Below are positions 15,998 through 23,694 of a stretch of DNA of 23,796 nucleotides, piece after piece (the stretch's first letter is position 1; each line of letters starts with the position of its first letter). Source of the stretch: Candidatus Merdenecus merdavium. Lineage in GTDB: Bacteria; Bacillota; Clostridia; Lachnospirales; Lachnospiraceae. A program made the position numbers and the translations under genes. The notes below the pieces were generated by a model. The model had not been told where the DNA came from. It made no database searches and was given only the letters and a program-made list of their open reading frames with translations. The stretch covers positions 1 to 23,796 of the forward strand of contig DVLR01000166.1 in assembly GCA_018715425.1 (NCBI GenBank). Reading direction: 5' to 3'.

Positions 15998-16636
15998 ATG
16001 AATTTCGATGCAAATGTAGCACCAACACCAAAAAAACAAAGCACTATCAAAATAGCCACCATAGCTAAAATCTCTGTATTAGGAGCACTGGCAGCAGTGT
16101 TAATGATCTTTGAGATTCCACTTTGGTTTGCGCCAAGTTTTTATAAAATTGATTTAAGCGAGATACCTGTATTAATAGGTGCTTTTGCCTTAGGGCCAAT
16201 GGCAGGAGTTGCAATTGAATTTATTAAAATTATAGGAAACTTTTTATTAAACGGTACTCTTACAGCAGGTATCGGAGAATTAGCTAACTTTTTGATCGGT
16301 ATAGCACTGGTTCTTCCAGCATCTCTTGTGTATAAGAATAAAAAAACAAGGATATCAGCCGTGATTGGATTATCCTTAGGAACAATATGTATGACGATCT
16401 TGGGAGGATTGTTGAATGCTTACGTATTATTGCCGGTCTATGCAAAAGTTTTCATGCCAATGGATGCTTTAATTGCAGCTGGAACAGGGGTGAATGGCAA
16501 TATTACAGATCTTACTACCTTTGTTCTTTTTGCAGTAACACCATTCAATCTTTTAAAAGGAATCCTTGTATCTGTATTTACTATGGTCCTATATAAATAT
16601 TTAAGTCCAATTTTAAAAAGCAACAAAGTATTCTAA
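15998..16636 (+). CDS. ribU: Riboflavin ECF transporter substrate-binding subunit RibU
   Basis: RibU is the membrane S component that binds riboflavin and works with the shared energy-coupling module (EcfT and two EcfA ATPases, encoded elsewhere). The 212-residue protein starts with a hydrophilic stretch and then has about six hydrophobic helices. It shows the RibU-type motif FYKIDLSEIPVLIGAFALGP near residues 50-70, and IKIIGNFLLNGT and GELANFLIG after it. Two ATGs (15992 and 15998) are in frame; AAGGAG (15983-15988) is 9 bases before the second but only 3 from the first, so 15998 is preferred. The FMN riboswitch upstream strongly supports the substrate. Single-gene unit ending before a hairpin terminator. 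Confidence 0.95.
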   Translation: MNFDANVAPTPKKQSTIKIATIAKISVLGALAAVLMIFEIPLWFAPSFYKIDLSEIPVLIGAFALGPMAGVAIEFIKIIGNFLLNGTLTAGIGELANFLIGIALVLPASLVYKNKKTRISAVIGLSLGTICMTILGGLLNAYVLLPVYAKVFMPMDALIAAGTGVNGNITDLTTFVLFAVTPFNLLKGILVSVFTMVLYKYLSPILKSNKVF

Positions 16637-16661
16637 AAGTCTCAACAACATAGAAAATAAT

Positions 16662-16711
16662 AAAAAAGAAAGCCACGAGGAACTCACTAAGGAGTTTTAC
16701 TCGTGGCTTTC
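16662..16711. terminator. Hairpin terminator between ribU and ferritin, mainly serving the minus strand
   Basis: GAAAGCCACGAG (16668-16679) pairs with CTCGTGGCTTTC (16700-16711), with an inner AACTC/GAGTT helix. Six A residues (16662-16667) before it become a U tract in minus-strand RNA, so it fits the ferritin transcript best; for ribU it is a strong hairpin without a clean T run. Confidence 0.8.
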
Positions 16712-16786
16712 CTTCTGATCTAATTAGCATGCTAAGGATTTAGCTTGCTAGATTTGATGATTTCTTTTGAATATGGAAATCATCAA

Positions 16787-17299
16787 TTAAATAGTAAGAC
16801 TTGGTTCAACATAAGTTCTGGCAGCTAATTCAGTATCAAGAAGGTATAAGCCTTTTGAATCAGTACCGAACAATTCGTATTTTTTAATTAAAGCATCTAC
16901 AGAAGCTTCTTCTTCGCCTTGTTCTTTAATGAACCAGTCTAAGAATTGAGTGGTTCTATAATCTTTAACGGCTGCAGCCTCATGGTAAATATTATTTATT
17001 TTTGAAGTTACCAATCTTTCATGCTCTAAACTTTTTTTCAAAGGATCTAAGTAATTTTCTAATATGTCTGTAGGCTTTTCAATATCTTCAAAAATTACCT
17101 TTTCACCATTATGTTGTAGATACTCTAGGAATAAAATGGCATGTGCCCTTTCCTCCTGGGCTTGAATGGTATACCAATTAGCAAAGCCTTCTAATCCAGC
17201 ATCAATGTAATAGTTTGAGTAACTAAGATATAAATATGCGGAATAAAACTCATAATTTACTTGTTCATTTAATAATTGTGCTATTTTTGTGTTTAACAT
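16787..17299 (-). CDS. ftnA: Ferritin, non-haem iron storage protein
   Basis: The 170-residue protein should assemble into a 24-subunit shell that oxidises Fe(II) and stores iron in the cytoplasm. Ferroxidase-centre residues fall at the same numbers as in E. coli FtnA: Glu 17, Tyr 24, Glu 50, His 53 (QAQEERAH), Glu 94, Gln 127 and Glu 130 (KEQGEEE). No haem-ligand Met pattern of bacterioferritin is seen. AAGGAGGA lies just before the ATG on the minus strand. It has its own promoter and terminator and is divergent from the NUDIX gene. In anaerobes ferritin often limits iron-driven oxidative damage; regulation here is not evident beyond a short inverted repeat overlapping the -10. Confidence 0.96.
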   Translation of the reverse strand: MLNTKIAQLLNEQVNYEFYSAYLYLSYSNYYIDAGLEGFANWYTIQAQEERAHAILFLEYLQHNGEKVIFEDIEKPTDILENYLDPLKKSLEHERLVTSKINNIYHEAAAVKDYRTTQFLDWFIKEQGEEEASVDALIKKYELFGTDSKGLYLLDTELAARTYVEPSLTI

Positions 17300-17331
17300 T
17301 TTAAAATCCTCCTTATTATTTTATAATTCCT

Positions 17332-17360
17332 ATTATATCATTCTTATAATAAAGATACAA
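17332..17360 (-). promoter_or_regulatory. Promoter of the ferritin gene
   Basis: On the minus strand TTGTAT (17360-17355), 17 bases, then TATAAT (17337-17332). The -10 is one arm of an inverted repeat (TATAAT, 4 bases, ATTATA), loosely like a metal- or peroxide-regulator site but without the usual spacing. Confidence 0.65.
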
Positions 17361-17455
17361 ATTTATAAAAAGAATATTTCTAGTTTATTTATCAGGAATA
17401 TAAAGAAAACCTTATATTTTCATGGTTTCTTTATACTTTTTTATTGAAAAATCAT

Positions 17456-17484
17456 TTGTATTTAAAATTGAATAATACTATACT
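17456..17484 (+). promoter_or_regulatory. Promoter of the NUDIX gene
   Basis: TTGTAT (17456-17461), 17 bases, TATACT (17479-17484). Transcription should start about 17491, only some 11 bases before ATG 17502, which favours the TTG start at 17523. Confidence 0.6.
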
Positions 17485-17522
17485 GTATAAAAGAAGAGCA
17501 AATGAGGAAGGAGTTTCATGTT

Positions 17523-18128
17523 TTGAAGAAAATAGAACATTTAGAAAGACTGACAGCTAATCAGTATTTAAATTTATATAAAGCAACAGGAAAAAATAAA
17601 GTAAATAAGAACTTTACATATTACGTTGCATCAAGAGCAAAAGATGTTAAGGATTTAAAAATGAAAACGAGAAAGAATAGTCCTGATGGCGTGATTATTT
17701 TTAGTTTATACGGAGATAAGAAGGATCAAGTAGTATTAGTGAGGCAGTATAGAACCTCTATTGATGACTATATTTATGAGTTTCCAGCAGGGCTAGTGGA
17801 ATTAGATGAAGACTATAAAGCAGCTGGAATTAGGGAGATGAAGGAAGAGACAGGTCTTACGTTTATTCCTTTACCCGTAGACGCTATGTATGAAAAACCC
17901 TACTTTACAACCATAGGGATGACAGATGAAAGCTGTGCCACAATCTATGGATATTCACAAGGAGAACCAAACGTAAAAGGGTTGGAGGAAAATGAGGAGC
18001 TAGAAGTTATCATAGCAGACAGAAGAGAAGTAAGGAGAATTTTAAAAGAAGAAAATGTGGCAATTATGTGCGCTTATATGCTGATGCACTTTTTACATTC
18101 CAAAGATGGATTTGATTTTTTAAAATAA
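17523..18128 (+). CDS. NUDIX hydrolase, ADP-ribose pyrophosphatase-like
   Basis: A 201-residue NUDIX enzyme that should cleave a nucleoside diphosphate linked to another group, probably ADP-ribose. The complete NUDIX box runs from Gly 90 to about residue 112 (GLVELD, then REMKEETGL). It is preceded by YEFPAG, which is typical of the ADP-ribose pyrophosphatase branch. TTG 17523 is chosen because AAGGAG (17508-17513) is 9 bases before it; the alternative ATG at 17502 adds seven residues but has a weak site and lies almost at the predicted transcription start. It is divergent from ferritin. Substrate is inferred from the motif only. Confidence 0.85.
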   Translation: MKKIEHLERLTANQYLNLYKATGKNKVNKNFTYYVASRAKDVKDLKMKTRKNSPDGVIIFSLYGDKKDQVVLVRQYRTSIDDYIYEFPAGLVELDEDYKAAGIREMKEETGLTFIPLPVDAMYEKPYFTTIGMTDESCATIYGYSQGEPNVKGLEENEELEVIIADRREVRRILKEENVAIMCAYMLMHFLHSKDGFDFLK

Positions 18129-18216
18129 TGCATGGACAATACCCATAGTAATAGATATAAGATTATGTTATACTGTTTTTGGCATAATATTAAAGTTAGA
18201 AAAGAGCGGGTAAAAT

Positions 18217-18654
18217 ATGATAATAGAAACATATAGTGAAGAAGAAACCTTTGATTTAGGATTAAAAATAGGTAAGGAAACGAAGCCCTCTACTGTCTAC
18301 ACCTTAATTGGAGATCTTGGAGTTGGAAAAACAGTCTTTACCCAAGGGCTTGCTAAAGGTTTAGAAATCCATGAACCCATTAACAGCCCCACCTTTACCA
18401 TAGTTCAAATTTATGAGGAAGGAAGATTACCTTTTTACCATTTTGACGTATATCGTATTGGAGATATAGAAGAAATGGACGAAATTGGGTATGAAGATTA
18501 CTTTTATTCCAATGGTGTATGTTTAATAGAATGGGCAAATTTAATAGAAGAATTATTACCAGATACCTATACGAAAATAACAATAGAAAAAGATCTTGAA
18601 AAAGGATTTGATTATAGAAAAATTACCATAGAGAAAGTGGGGATACATGTATGA
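18217..18654 (+). CDS. tsaE: tRNA t6A biosynthesis ATPase TsaE
   Basis: TsaE is the small P-loop ATPase of the bacterial complex TsaBDE, which adds threonylcarbamoyl to A37 of ANN-decoding tRNAs. In 145 residues it shows Walker A GDLGVGKT (32-39), NSPTFTIVQ, HFDVYRI and the family signature IEWAN. Length is normal. The ribosome binding site is weak (GAGCGG). Its stop overlaps the tsaB start in ATGA. The 88 bases before it show neither a good promoter nor a terminator, so readthrough from the NUDIX gene is possible. Confidence 0.96.
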   Translation: MIIETYSEEETFDLGLKIGKETKPSTVYTLIGDLGVGKTVFTQGLAKGLEIHEPINSPTFTIVQIYEEGRLPFYHFDVYRIGDIEEMDEIGYEDYFYSNGVCLIEWANLIEELLPDTYTKITIEKDLEKGFDYRKITIEKVGIHV

Positions 18655-19358
18655 AGCTTTTAGCACTTGATAGCTCAGGATTAGTAGCATCTATAGCCAT
18701 TCTGGAAGATCATGAGATGGTAGCAGAATATACAGTTAATTACAAAAAAACACACTCTCAAACGCTTCTGCCAATGTTAAATGAGATCTCCAAGATGATT
18801 GAACTTGATTTAAATTCTATAGATGCAATAGCAGTAGCAGCAGGTCCAGGATCCTTTACTGGATTAAGAATTGGAAGTGCTACAGCAAAGGGGTTAGGTT
18901 TGGCACTGAATAAGCCAATCATTTCTGTTCCCACTGTTGATGCTTTGGCATACAACTTATTCGGGGTAGATAAATTGATCTGCCCAATCATGGATGCTAG
19001 AAGGGATCAAGTATACACTGGACTATATCAATGGGAGGATCAAGAGTTGAAAACAATTCTTCACCAAAGGGCCATATCCATTGATGAATTAATCGAAGAG
19101 ATCAATCTACTTAAAACAGATGTTATTTTTTTGGGCGATGGAGTACCAGTATTCAAAAAAGTTATAGAAGAAAAAGTTTGTACCCACGTTACTTTCGCAC
19201 CAGCCCATGTGAATAGACAAAGAGCGGGATCCATTGGAACATTAGGGAAAAAAATGTTCTTAGATGGAAAAATAGAAAAAGCGGAAGATCATGCTCCTGA
19301 TTACTTAAGAGTATCTCAGGCAGAAAGGGAAAAAGCAGAAAGAGAAGCGAAAAAATGA
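18651..19358 (+). CDS. tsaB: tRNA t6A biosynthesis protein TsaB
   Basis: TsaB is the non-catalytic partner that forms a dimer with TsaD in t6A synthesis. The 235-residue ASKHA-fold protein has LALDSSG at the N-terminus and the signature GPGSFTGLRIG at residues 65-75; ICPIMDARRDQVYTGLY follows. The charged C-terminus (REKAEREAKK) is ordinary for the family. ATG 18651 overlaps the tsaE stop and TGA 19356-19358 overlaps the rimI start, so the three are translationally coupled. Confidence 0.96.
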   Translation: MKLLALDSSGLVASIAILEDHEMVAEYTVNYKKTHSQTLLPMLNEISKMIELDLNSIDAIAVAAGPGSFTGLRIGSATAKGLGLALNKPIISVPTVDALAYNLFGVDKLICPIMDARRDQVYTGLYQWEDQELKTILHQRAISIDELIEEINLLKTDVIFLGDGVPVFKKVIEEKVCTHVTFAPAHVNRQRAGSIGTLGKKMFLDGKIEKAEDHAPDYLRVSQAEREKAEREAKK

Positions 19359-19795
19359 TGGAGATACGTCAACTGACCTATGAAGATTTAGATTGGGTAG
19401 AAAAAATTGAAATTAGTAATTTTACACTCCCTTGGTCTAAAGGCAGTTTCTTATCTTCGATGGAACAAGACAATACTATTTATCTTGCTGCAATGGAAGG
19501 AAGGAAAGGGATAGGATATTGTGGTTTATTAAAAGTCCTAGATGAAGGTGAAATTACCAATGTATCCGTAGATCAAAAGTACCAAGGAAAGGGTACAGGA
19601 TATCTTATGCTATTAGAATTAATAAGGCAGGCCAGTTTAAAAGGGGTTACCACATTTCATTTAGAAGTACGCAAAAGCAACACAAGAGCACTTTCCCTAT
19701 ATAAGCGCCTTGGTTTCTGGCAAGTAGGAGTAAGAAAAGACTTTTATGAGAAACCAAGGGAGGATGGAATTCTTATGAGAATGGATAGGATTTAG
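19355..19795 (+). CDS. rimI: Ribosomal-protein-S18-alanine N-acetyltransferase RimI (GNAT family)
   Basis: A 146-residue GNAT acetyltransferase, expected to acetylate the N-terminal alanine of ribosomal protein S18 using acetyl-CoA. The order tsaE-tsaB-rimI is the usual Firmicute arrangement. The CoA-binding loop is QKYQGKGTG (residues 74-82), preceded by ITNVSV and followed by LEVRKSNTRALSLYKRLGF, the typical GNAT C-terminal motif. Two ATGs stand side by side at 19355 and 19358; the first overlaps the tsaB stop. Substrate assignment rests on family and context. Confidence 0.93.
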   Translation: MMEIRQLTYEDLDWVEKIEISNFTLPWSKGSFLSSMEQDNTIYLAAMEGRKGIGYCGLLKVLDEGEITNVSVDQKYQGKGTGYLMLLELIRQASLKGVTTFHLEVRKSNTRALSLYKRLGFWQVGVRKDFYEKPREDGILMRMDRI

Positions 19796-19895
19796 CACAT
19801 TTGATATAATTTACCACTATGTTTTGCGTCTAATCTCAGTTATAATAATGACAGAAGAAGAAAAGAAAAAGACGCTGGATAGGGGAGGATATTGC

Positions 19896-20144
19896 ATGCG
19901 TATATATAGAGAAAATCAATTAAAAGATCCAGATAAAGTCTATTGTAACCGTTGTGGGAAAAAGATAAAAGTGGATCACGGAATTGTAAAAGAAGGGGCT
20001 CTCTCCCTAGATATATCATGGGGATATTTCTCTAATAAAGATGGACAGGCTCATTCTTTCGATTTATGCGAGGAATGCTATGATGAAATGATTGCAAACT
20101 TTCAAATACCAATAACCAAAAAAGATTTAAATGAGCTAATATAA
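19896..20144 (+). CDS. Small zinc-ribbon-like protein of unknown function
   Basis: An 82-residue protein that I do not recognise as a named family. It has two CxxC pairs, CNRC (Cys 17 and 20) and CEEC (Cys 58 and 61), spaced as in a treble-clef or zinc-ribbon fold, with a hydrophobic/aromatic centre (LSLDISWGYFSNKDG) and His 28 and His 52. ATG 19896 is chosen for GGGGAGGA (19882-19889) 6 bases upstream; an earlier in-frame ATG at 19824 lacks such a site. A TATAAT at 19841-19846 could be a -10 but has no good -35. It follows rimI by 100 bases and is closed by its own terminator, lying between the two halves of the t6A/tRNA block. Confidence 0.75.
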   Translation: MRIYRENQLKDPDKVYCNRCGKKIKVDHGIVKEGALSLDISWGYFSNKDGQAHSFDLCEECYDEMIANFQIPITKKDLNELI

Positions 20145-20147
20145 AAT

Positions 20148-20199
20148 GGAAAAGACTTTTTGTTTACGGAATCATACCATAAACAGGAAGTCTTTTTCC
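20148..20199 (+). terminator. Terminator after the zinc-ribbon gene
   Basis: GGAAAAGACTT with TTGTTTA (from 20148) pairs with TAAACA and AAGTCTTTTTCC (ending 20199), a long hairpin of about 20 bp with small mismatches and T residues in the 3' arm. The 3' arm is followed by TTG, so a clean U tail is short. Confidence 0.75.
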
Positions 20200-20253
20200 T
20201 TGTAATGAAACCATTTCTATTAGTGGGGAGCTTCTATTTTTCGTAGAGCTATC

Positions 20254-20282
20254 TTGTACATAAAATTGATGTATGATAAAAT
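20254..20282 (+). promoter_or_regulatory. Promoter of rnz-tsaD
   Basis: TTGTAC (20254-20259), 17 bases, TAAAAT (20277-20282), about 65 bases before the rnz start. Confidence 0.6.
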
Positions 20283-20346
20283 AGAAAAACATAAGAGATC
20301 CACATGGAAATTATTGTATAGTACACTCTTATGAATGGAGGAAATT

Positions 20347-21264
20347 ATGCTAGACGTTTGTTTGCTTGGAACTGGTGGGATGATGCCATTACCTTATAGA
20401 TGGTTAACTTCTCTTATGACCAGATTCAATGGAAGTAGTGTTTTAATAGATTGTGGGGAAGGAACCCAAATTGCAATAAAAGAAAAAGGCTGGAGTTTTA
20501 AACCTATTGATATTCTTTGCTTTACTCATTATCATGCTGATCATATTAGTGGTTTGCCAGGATTACTCTTAACTATGGGAAATGCAGATCGTCGAGAGCC
20601 TCTAACCATGATAGGACCAAAAGGATTAGAGAGAGTGGTAAGTGCCATGAGAGTCATCGCACCAGAACTGCCTTTTGAAATAAAGTTTATGGAACTACAA
20701 GATGCAGAAGAGACCATAGAGATTAACGGTTATAAAATCACAGCCTTTAAAGTGAATCATAAAGTTACTTGTTACGGCTATACCATAGAGATCCAAAGAC
20801 AGGGGAAATTCCAAGTGGATAAGGCCTTGAGTTTGGATATACCAAAACCATATTGGAATCGTTTACAAAAAGGTGAAATAATAGAATTAAAGGGTCAAAC
20901 TTATACACCAGATTTAGTTATGGGAGCAGCCAGAAAAGGAATAAAAATAACGTATTGCACCGATACGAGACCAACGAAATCCATTATAGATAACGCCAAA
21001 GAATCAGACTTATTTATTTGTGAAGGAATGTATGGAGAACCTGGAAAAGAAGAAAAAGCTATGGAATATAAGCATATGACCTTTAAAGAAGCAGCAACTC
21101 TTGCTAAAGAAGCAAGAGTTCATCAGATGTGGTTAACACACTATAGTCCTTCCTTAAATCATCCTCAAGAATTTATGGAACAAGTATATAACATCTTTCC
21201 AAATGCTGTGGCAGGAAAAGATAGAATGAGTGTAACGTTAGAATTTGAAGAGGAAGAGTCTTAA
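20347..21264 (+). CDS. rnz: Ribonuclease Z
   Basis: RNase Z is the metallo-beta-lactamase-fold endonuclease that cuts 3' trailers from pre-tRNAs, chiefly those without an encoded CCA. The 305-residue protein has the zinc motif THYHADH (His 61, His 63, Asp 65, His 66), the early LLGTGG motif, a likely exosite arm between about 160 and 190, DTRPT, and WLTHYSPS near the end. Length fits the short bacterial form. ATG 20347 is preferred to 20335 because GGAGGAAA (20337-20344) lies before it. tsaD follows 39 bases later, so both products act on tRNA. Confidence 0.95.
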   Translation: MLDVCLLGTGGMMPLPYRWLTSLMTRFNGSSVLIDCGEGTQIAIKEKGWSFKPIDILCFTHYHADHISGLPGLLLTMGNADRREPLTMIGPKGLERVVSAMRVIAPELPFEIKFMELQDAEETIEINGYKITAFKVNHKVTCYGYTIEIQRQGKFQVDKALSLDIPKPYWNRLQKGEIIELKGQTYTPDLVMGAARKGIKITYCTDTRPTKSIIDNAKESDLFICEGMYGEPGKEEKAMEYKHMTFKEAATLAKEARVHQMWLTHYSPSLNHPQEFMEQVYNIFPNAVAGKDRMSVTLEFEEEES

Positions 21265-21303
21265 AAAATATCCTCTACTATAAAAGGAATAGAAGGTTGA
21301 AGA

Positions 21304-22329
21304 ATGAAAAAAGAAGATGTATTAATATTAGCAATAGAAAGTTCATGTGATGAAACGGCTGCATCAGTTGTAAAAAACGGAAGGACCATCTTATCAAATA
21401 TCATTTCATCTCAAATAGAACTTCATAAATTATATGGTGGAGTAGTGCCAGAGATTGCGTCGAGAAAACACATCGAAAAAATCAATCAAGTTATTTCGGA
21501 GGCTTTAAGCGAAGCAAAGGTAACCTTAGATGATTTAGATGCAATTGGTGTTACTTATGGCCCTGGGCTTGTTGGAGCTCTCCTTGTTGGAGTCACTGAG
21601 GCCAAAGCAATTAGTTTTGCTAAGAACATTCCTCTAGTAGGAGTACACCATATAGAAGGTCATATTTCTGCAAACTATATTGAACACCCTGATTTGAAAC
21701 CGCCATTCGTATCTTTAGTAGTATCAGGGGGACATTCGCACTTAGTATTAGTGAAGGATTATGGCAAGTATGAAATCATTGGACGAACCAGGGACGATGC
21801 AGCGGGAGAAGCCTTTGATAAAGTTGCAAGAGCAATTGGACTAGGCTATCCAGGAGGACCTAAAATTGACCGTTTATCTAAGGAAGGGGATCCCTATGCA
21901 ATAAAGTTCCCAAGAGCAAAGATACAAGATTCCCCTTATGATTTTAGTTTCAGTGGATTGAAATCTGCAGTATTAAACTATTTAAATGGTGCTAAAATGA
22001 AAGGTGAAAAAGTTGTGAATGAAGATGTTGCAGCTTCTTTTCAAAAAGCGGTGATAGATGTACTAGTAGACCATTCTATGAAAGCAGCAGAGGCATATGG
22101 ATTAAAGAAGTTTGCCATTGCAGGTGGAGTAGCCTCTAACTCTTCTTTAAGAACAGCAATGGAAAAGGCTTGTGCTGAACGAGGAATTTCGTTTTACTAT
22201 CCATCGCCGATTTACTGTACAGATAATGCAGCAATGATAGGAGTGGCTGCTTATTATGAATATTTAGCAGGTACTAGACATGGGATAGACTTAAATGCTG
22301 TTCCAAATTTAAAATTAGGAGAACGATAA
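21304..22329 (+). CDS. tsaD: tRNA t6A threonylcarbamoyltransferase TsaD
   Basis: TsaD transfers the threonylcarbamoyl group to A37 of tRNA. The 341-residue ASKHA protein shows AIESSCDET at the N-terminus, the iron-binding HHIEGH (His 116 and His 120), VSGGHSHL, AAGEAFDKVAR, FSFSGLKSA, and CTDNAAMIG carrying the third metal ligand near the C-terminus. Length matches bacterial TsaD. GAAGGTTGA precedes ATG 21304. With tsaE and tsaB upstream it completes the TsaBDE complex in this window; TsaC/Sua5, which makes the threonylcarbamoyl-AMP substrate, is not here. Confidence 0.97.
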   Translation: MKKEDVLILAIESSCDETAASVVKNGRTILSNIISSQIELHKLYGGVVPEIASRKHIEKINQVISEALSEAKVTLDDLDAIGVTYGPGLVGALLVGVTEAKAISFAKNIPLVGVHHIEGHISANYIEHPDLKPPFVSLVVSGGHSHLVLVKDYGKYEIIGRTRDDAAGEAFDKVARAIGLGYPGGPKIDRLSKEGDPYAIKFPRAKIQDSPYDFSFSGLKSAVLNYLNGAKMKGEKVVNEDVAASFQKAVIDVLVDHSMKAAEAYGLKKFAIAGGVASNSSLRTAMEKACAERGISFYYPSPIYCTDNAAMIGVAAYYEYLAGTRHGIDLNAVPNLKLGER

Positions 22330-22438
22330 ATAGGGAATCACCATTCTTGGTAAGTTGATGAGAATACATTTGAAATAGAGTTGAAAGTTTAAATATGATA
22401 AAAATCAAGGAGAATCGAGAGATAATAGAGTTGAATAT

Positions 22439-22472
22439 AAAAGATATGAAAGAGTTTTCTTTCATATCTTTT
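22439..22472 (+). terminator. Terminator after tsaD
   Basis: AAAAGATATGAAAGA (22439-22453) pairs perfectly over 15 bp with TCTTTCATATCTTTT (22458-22472) around a GTTT loop. It is A/T-rich with T residues in the 3' arm, and could act on either strand. Confidence 0.75.
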
Positions 22473-22587
22473 ATACAATAGGAAATAGATGATCTAAGGT
22501 TCATGATATAGAAAGAATAATGAAGGAAAAGATATAAGGAAGAAAAAACAATAAGTGCTTCACAAATTAGCAGGAGGTGTTTTCGTA

Positions 22588-23277
22588 ATGAGAGAAAAAT
22601 GTATAGCTATAGTATTAGCGGCAGGACAAGGAAAAAGAATGGGGAGTTGCGTGCAGAAACAATTTCTCCAGTTAAAAGGTAAGCCACTGATTTATTATGC
22701 GCTAAAACAATTCCAGGAAAGCGAATTCATAGATGAAATTATTTTGGTGACTGGAACAGAAGAAATCCCTTATTGCCAAGAAGAAATAGTAGAAAAATAT
22801 CATTTTGATAAAGTGCAAGGTGTCATTGCTGGAGGAAAAGAACGTTATCATTCCGTATATGAAGGTCTTAAATGGGTGAAGAAATGTGATTATGTATTTA
22901 TTCATGATGGAGCAAGACCATTTGTAGATGCATTCATATTAAGGAGAGCCTATGAAGCAGTAAAAACTTATCAGGCATGTGTAGTTGGAATGCCAGTGAA
23001 GGATACTATAAAATTAGTAAATGATGAACAATGGGCCATTGATACACCAGATAGACAAAACCTGTGGCAGATTCAAACACCACAAGTTTTTGACTATTCC
23101 ATCATTAAGAAAGCCTATGATATTATGATAGAAGAAAATGATACACAGGTAACAGATGATGCTATGGTTTTAGAACGCTTCGGAGAACAGAAAGTTAAGC
23201 TTGTAGAGGGAAGTTATAAAAACATTAAGATTACGACTCCAGAGGATCTATTGATTGCAGAGGTATTTTGTGATTAG
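22588..23277 (+). CDS. ispD: 2-C-methyl-D-erythritol 4-phosphate cytidylyltransferase
   Basis: IspD makes CDP-methylerythritol in the non-mevalonate isoprenoid pathway. The 229-residue nucleotidyltransferase has the nucleotide-binding loop LAAGQGKRMGS (residues 10-20), then KQFLQLKGKPLIYY, HDGARPF, TPQVF and TDDA, and ends in ITTPEDL.IAE. ATG 22588 has AGGAGGTG about 8 bases upstream; a GTG at 22555 has no such site. No clear promoter was found in the 115 bases after the tsaD terminator, and no convincing terminator follows it. No other isoprenoid gene is adjacent. Confidence 0.95.
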   Translation: MREKCIAIVLAAGQGKRMGSCVQKQFLQLKGKPLIYYALKQFQESEFIDEIILVTGTEEIPYCQEEIVEKYHFDKVQGVIAGGKERYHSVYEGLKWVKKCDYVFIHDGARPFVDAFILRRAYEAVKTYQACVVGMPVKDTIKLVNDEQWAIDTPDRQNLWQIQTPQVFDYSIIKKAYDIMIEENDTQVTDDAMVLERFGEQKVKLVEGSYKNIKITTPEDLLIAEVFCD

Positions 23278-23464
23278 GAACTAATTTTTTCGTCATCCAT
23301 TTGATGGGGAGATTGAAAGATCGTTTTAGGGAATGTCTATTCTAGGACCAGATACAACATGATGCCTTGAAGGTTTTAAAGTACCATAAGAGCACAATAT
23401 ATGGTGTGTATTTAAGAAAGTTGAAACTCCCCATAAAAAAATAGAAAAAAAGTGAAAAAAACCT
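23278..23464. other. Non-coding stretch upstream of the tandem promoters
   Basis: I see no gene here. A short CCATTTGATGG hairpin follows a T run just after ispD, too weak to call a terminator. The last 35 bases (about 23432-23462) are runs of A broken by single bases, just before the first TTGACA, like an UP element. Confidence 0.5.
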
Positions 23465-23493
23465 TTGACATTCTATGGCAGAAATGATATTCT
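23465..23493 (+). promoter_or_regulatory. Tandem promoter 1 of the presumed rRNA operon
   Basis: Perfect TTGACA (23465-23470), 17 bases, TATTCT (23488-23493), with A tracts directly upstream. A G at 23500, seven bases after the -10, is the likely +1. Confidence 0.8.
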
Positions 23494-23564
23494 AATAAAG
23501 TTGCTTTTGAAGGACATAAAACGACAACTTGTTATAAGATGTTTCAACAAAAAAACATGAAAAA

Positions 23565-23615
23565 CTTGTTGACAGAGGCGACTGAGTATGTTATCCTTAA
23601 TAAGCTGTCAACGAG
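23565..23615. repeat. Inverted repeat enclosing the -10 of tandem promoter 2
   Basis: CTTGTTGACAG (23565-23575) and CTGTCAACGAG (23605-23615) are complementary at 10 of 11 positions, the other being a G-U in RNA. The first arm includes the -35 of promoter 2; the second begins right after its expected start. Confidence 0.6.
23569..23597 (+). promoter_or_regulatory. Tandem promoter 2 of the presumed rRNA operon
   Basis: Perfect TTGACA (23569-23574), 17 bases, TATCCT (23592-23597). A G at 23604 is again seven bases after the -10. A tracts precede it. Confidence 0.8.
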
Positions 23616-23659
23616 ACACTTTATAACAATTACTTATAAATAAAAAGTTAAAAAAGTTG

Positions 23660-23688
23660 TTGACAAGATAATATAAACATGATAAGAT
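23660..23688 (+). promoter_or_regulatory. Tandem promoter 3 of the presumed rRNA operon
   Basis: Perfect TTGACA (23660-23665), 17 bases, TAAGAT (23683-23688), A tracts upstream, and G 23695 seven bases after the -10. Confidence 0.8.
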
Positions 23689-23694
23689 ATAAAA

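Noticed and set aside
17402..17432. Inverted repeat AAAGAAAACC...GGTTTCTTT between ferritin and the NUDIX gene
   Set aside because: The arms are A/T-rich with a bulge and lie between divergent promoters, so no terminator or clear operator can be claimed.
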